Shown one piece after another: positions 63,513 through 64,000 of a DNA stretch of 64,000 nt. The DNA comes from Nocardioides jiangsuensis (GTDB taxonomy: Bacteria; Actinomycetota; Actinomycetes; Propionibacteriales; Nocardioidaceae). The stretch spans positions 1,116,001 to 1,180,000 of the forward strand of contig NZ_JAIEZQ010000002.1 of the NCBI RefSeq assembly GCF_019679455.1, read 5' to 3'. Every line of letters starts with the position of its first letter. Within the stretch, counting starts at the first letter, position 1. Position numbers and translations under genes: made by a program. The notes below the pieces were generated by a model, which made no database searches, was not told the origin of the DNA, and worked only from the letters and a program-made list of their open reading frames with translations.

Positions 63513-64000
63513 ATGGGACAGAACATCCTCCCCTTCTACCTCGTCTGCGACGAGTCGGGCTCGATGGACGGGGAGCCCATCGATGCCATCAACACGGCAC
63601 TGCCCGAACTGCACCATGAGATCGGCATCAACCCCGTCGTCGCGGACAAGACGCAGTTCGCGATCATCGGGTTCAGCGATCGAGCCGAGGTGCTCCTGCC
63701 ACTTTCCAACCTGAGCCAGGTGGCATCGCTTCCTGTGCTCAGCACCAAGGGCAGCACCAGCTTCGGGGCCGCACTGCGCTGCGTGAAGGACGAGATCGAG
63801 GCCGACGTCTCACGCCTGAAGAGCGAGGGGCACCAGGTCTACCGTCCGGTGGTGTTCTTCCTTACCGATGGCTACCCCAACCACGGTGAGAACTGGCGCG
63901 ACGATCACCAAGCCTTGACGTCGCCTTCGTTCCCGTACCACCCCAACATCGTGGCGTTCGGCATCGGTGAGGCCGACCCGACCGTCATCTCGTCGATCGC
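63513..64000 (+). CDS. TerY-like VWA domain protein (3' end outside window)
   Basis: The first ~162 residues are visible. The protein begins with a VWA domain: metal-site DESGS (13-17), GFSDRAEV, the KGSTSFGAAL threonine, and VVFFLTDGYPNHG. These are the full MIDAS elements, and the domain is of the TerY type, which in defence-linked operons is followed by a PP2C phosphatase and a Ser/Thr kinase. ATG 63513 is placed eight bases after AGGAG (63501-63505). It is two bases from the MotB-like gene, so it belongs to the same operon. What follows lies beyond the edge. Confidence 0.85.
   Translation, partial: MGQNILPFYLVCDESGSMDGEPIDAINTALPELHHEIGINPVVADKTQFAIIGFSDRAEVLLPLSNLSQVASLPVLSTKGSTSFGAALRCVKDEIEADVSRLKSEGHQVYRPVVFFLTDGYPNHGENWRDDHQALTSPSFPYHPNIVAFGIGEADPTVISSI

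Noticed and set aside
30880-64000. Integrase, tRNA-borne attachment site or insertion sequence bounding the defence island
   Set aside because: None found in the sequence; the island is defined only by gene content and the nrdJ terminator on its left.

Overview
The window is about 70% G+C, uses many GTG starts, has long GTG-A/ATG-A overlapping gene strings and carries mycobacterial-type SOS boxes (GAAC-N4-GTTC). Together with a B12-dependent ribonucleotide reductase under NrdR, a DUF222 HNH nuclease and a TAXI-type TRAP transporter, this points to a high-GC actinobacterium, most likely of the Nocardioides group. The taxonomic call is inference; no rRNA, tRNA, CRISPR array, integrase or insertion sequence was seen.

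Left third (1-30.9 kb), chromosomal housekeeping and metabolism. A cut-off SDR is followed by an SOS-boxed LysM protein of the ChiZ/YneA/DivS type, a YhhN lysoplasmalogenase, an SOS-boxed HNH nuclease, a coupled lipoprotein/PKD secreted pair, an MFS exporter, a Ca2+/cation antiporter, a DUF2254 membrane protein, two small membrane proteins and a MacB/FtsX-type ABC pair. Then comes a tight minus-strand catabolic operon: glutaryl-CoA dehydrogenase, class III CoA-transferase, L-2-hydroxyglutarate oxidase, DHDPS-family lyase and SDR. It lies downstream of a TAXI receptor and fused TRAP permease. A divergent two-component system and a second, convergent TAXI receptor sit beside it. The likely joint job is sensing, import and oxidation of a C5 dicarboxylate such as glutarate or 2-hydroxyglutarate (inference). 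A methyltransferase/PadR pair precedes nrdR-nrdJ, which have tandem NrdR boxes in front and a strong terminator behind.

Right half (30.9-64 kb), a defence island. It starts immediately after the nrdJ terminator with a decayed intein/LAGLIDADG relic. Next is a MORC/Z1-type restriction-modification cassette (small protein, C5 methyltransferase, Vsr, GHKL ATPase, Z1 helicase, PD-(D/E)XK/DUF4420 protein). Abutting it is a BREX type 2/Pgl set, pglW-pglX-pglY-pglZ. Convergent to pglZ lies an unfamiliar three-gene operon built round a membrane-anchored small GTPase. Then follow a broken SIR2-family defence gene, a two-gene DUF262 (GmrSD-like) system, two more broken genes, and finally the start of an operon with a two-TM coiled-coil protein, a MotB/ZorB-like protein and a TerY-like VWA protein that runs off the right edge.

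The strongest candidates for undescribed biology are the GTPase trio (52.8-54.5 kb) and the stator-like plus TerY operon (61.7 kb to the right edge). The several decayed genes between intact systems fit rapid turnover of a defence island.
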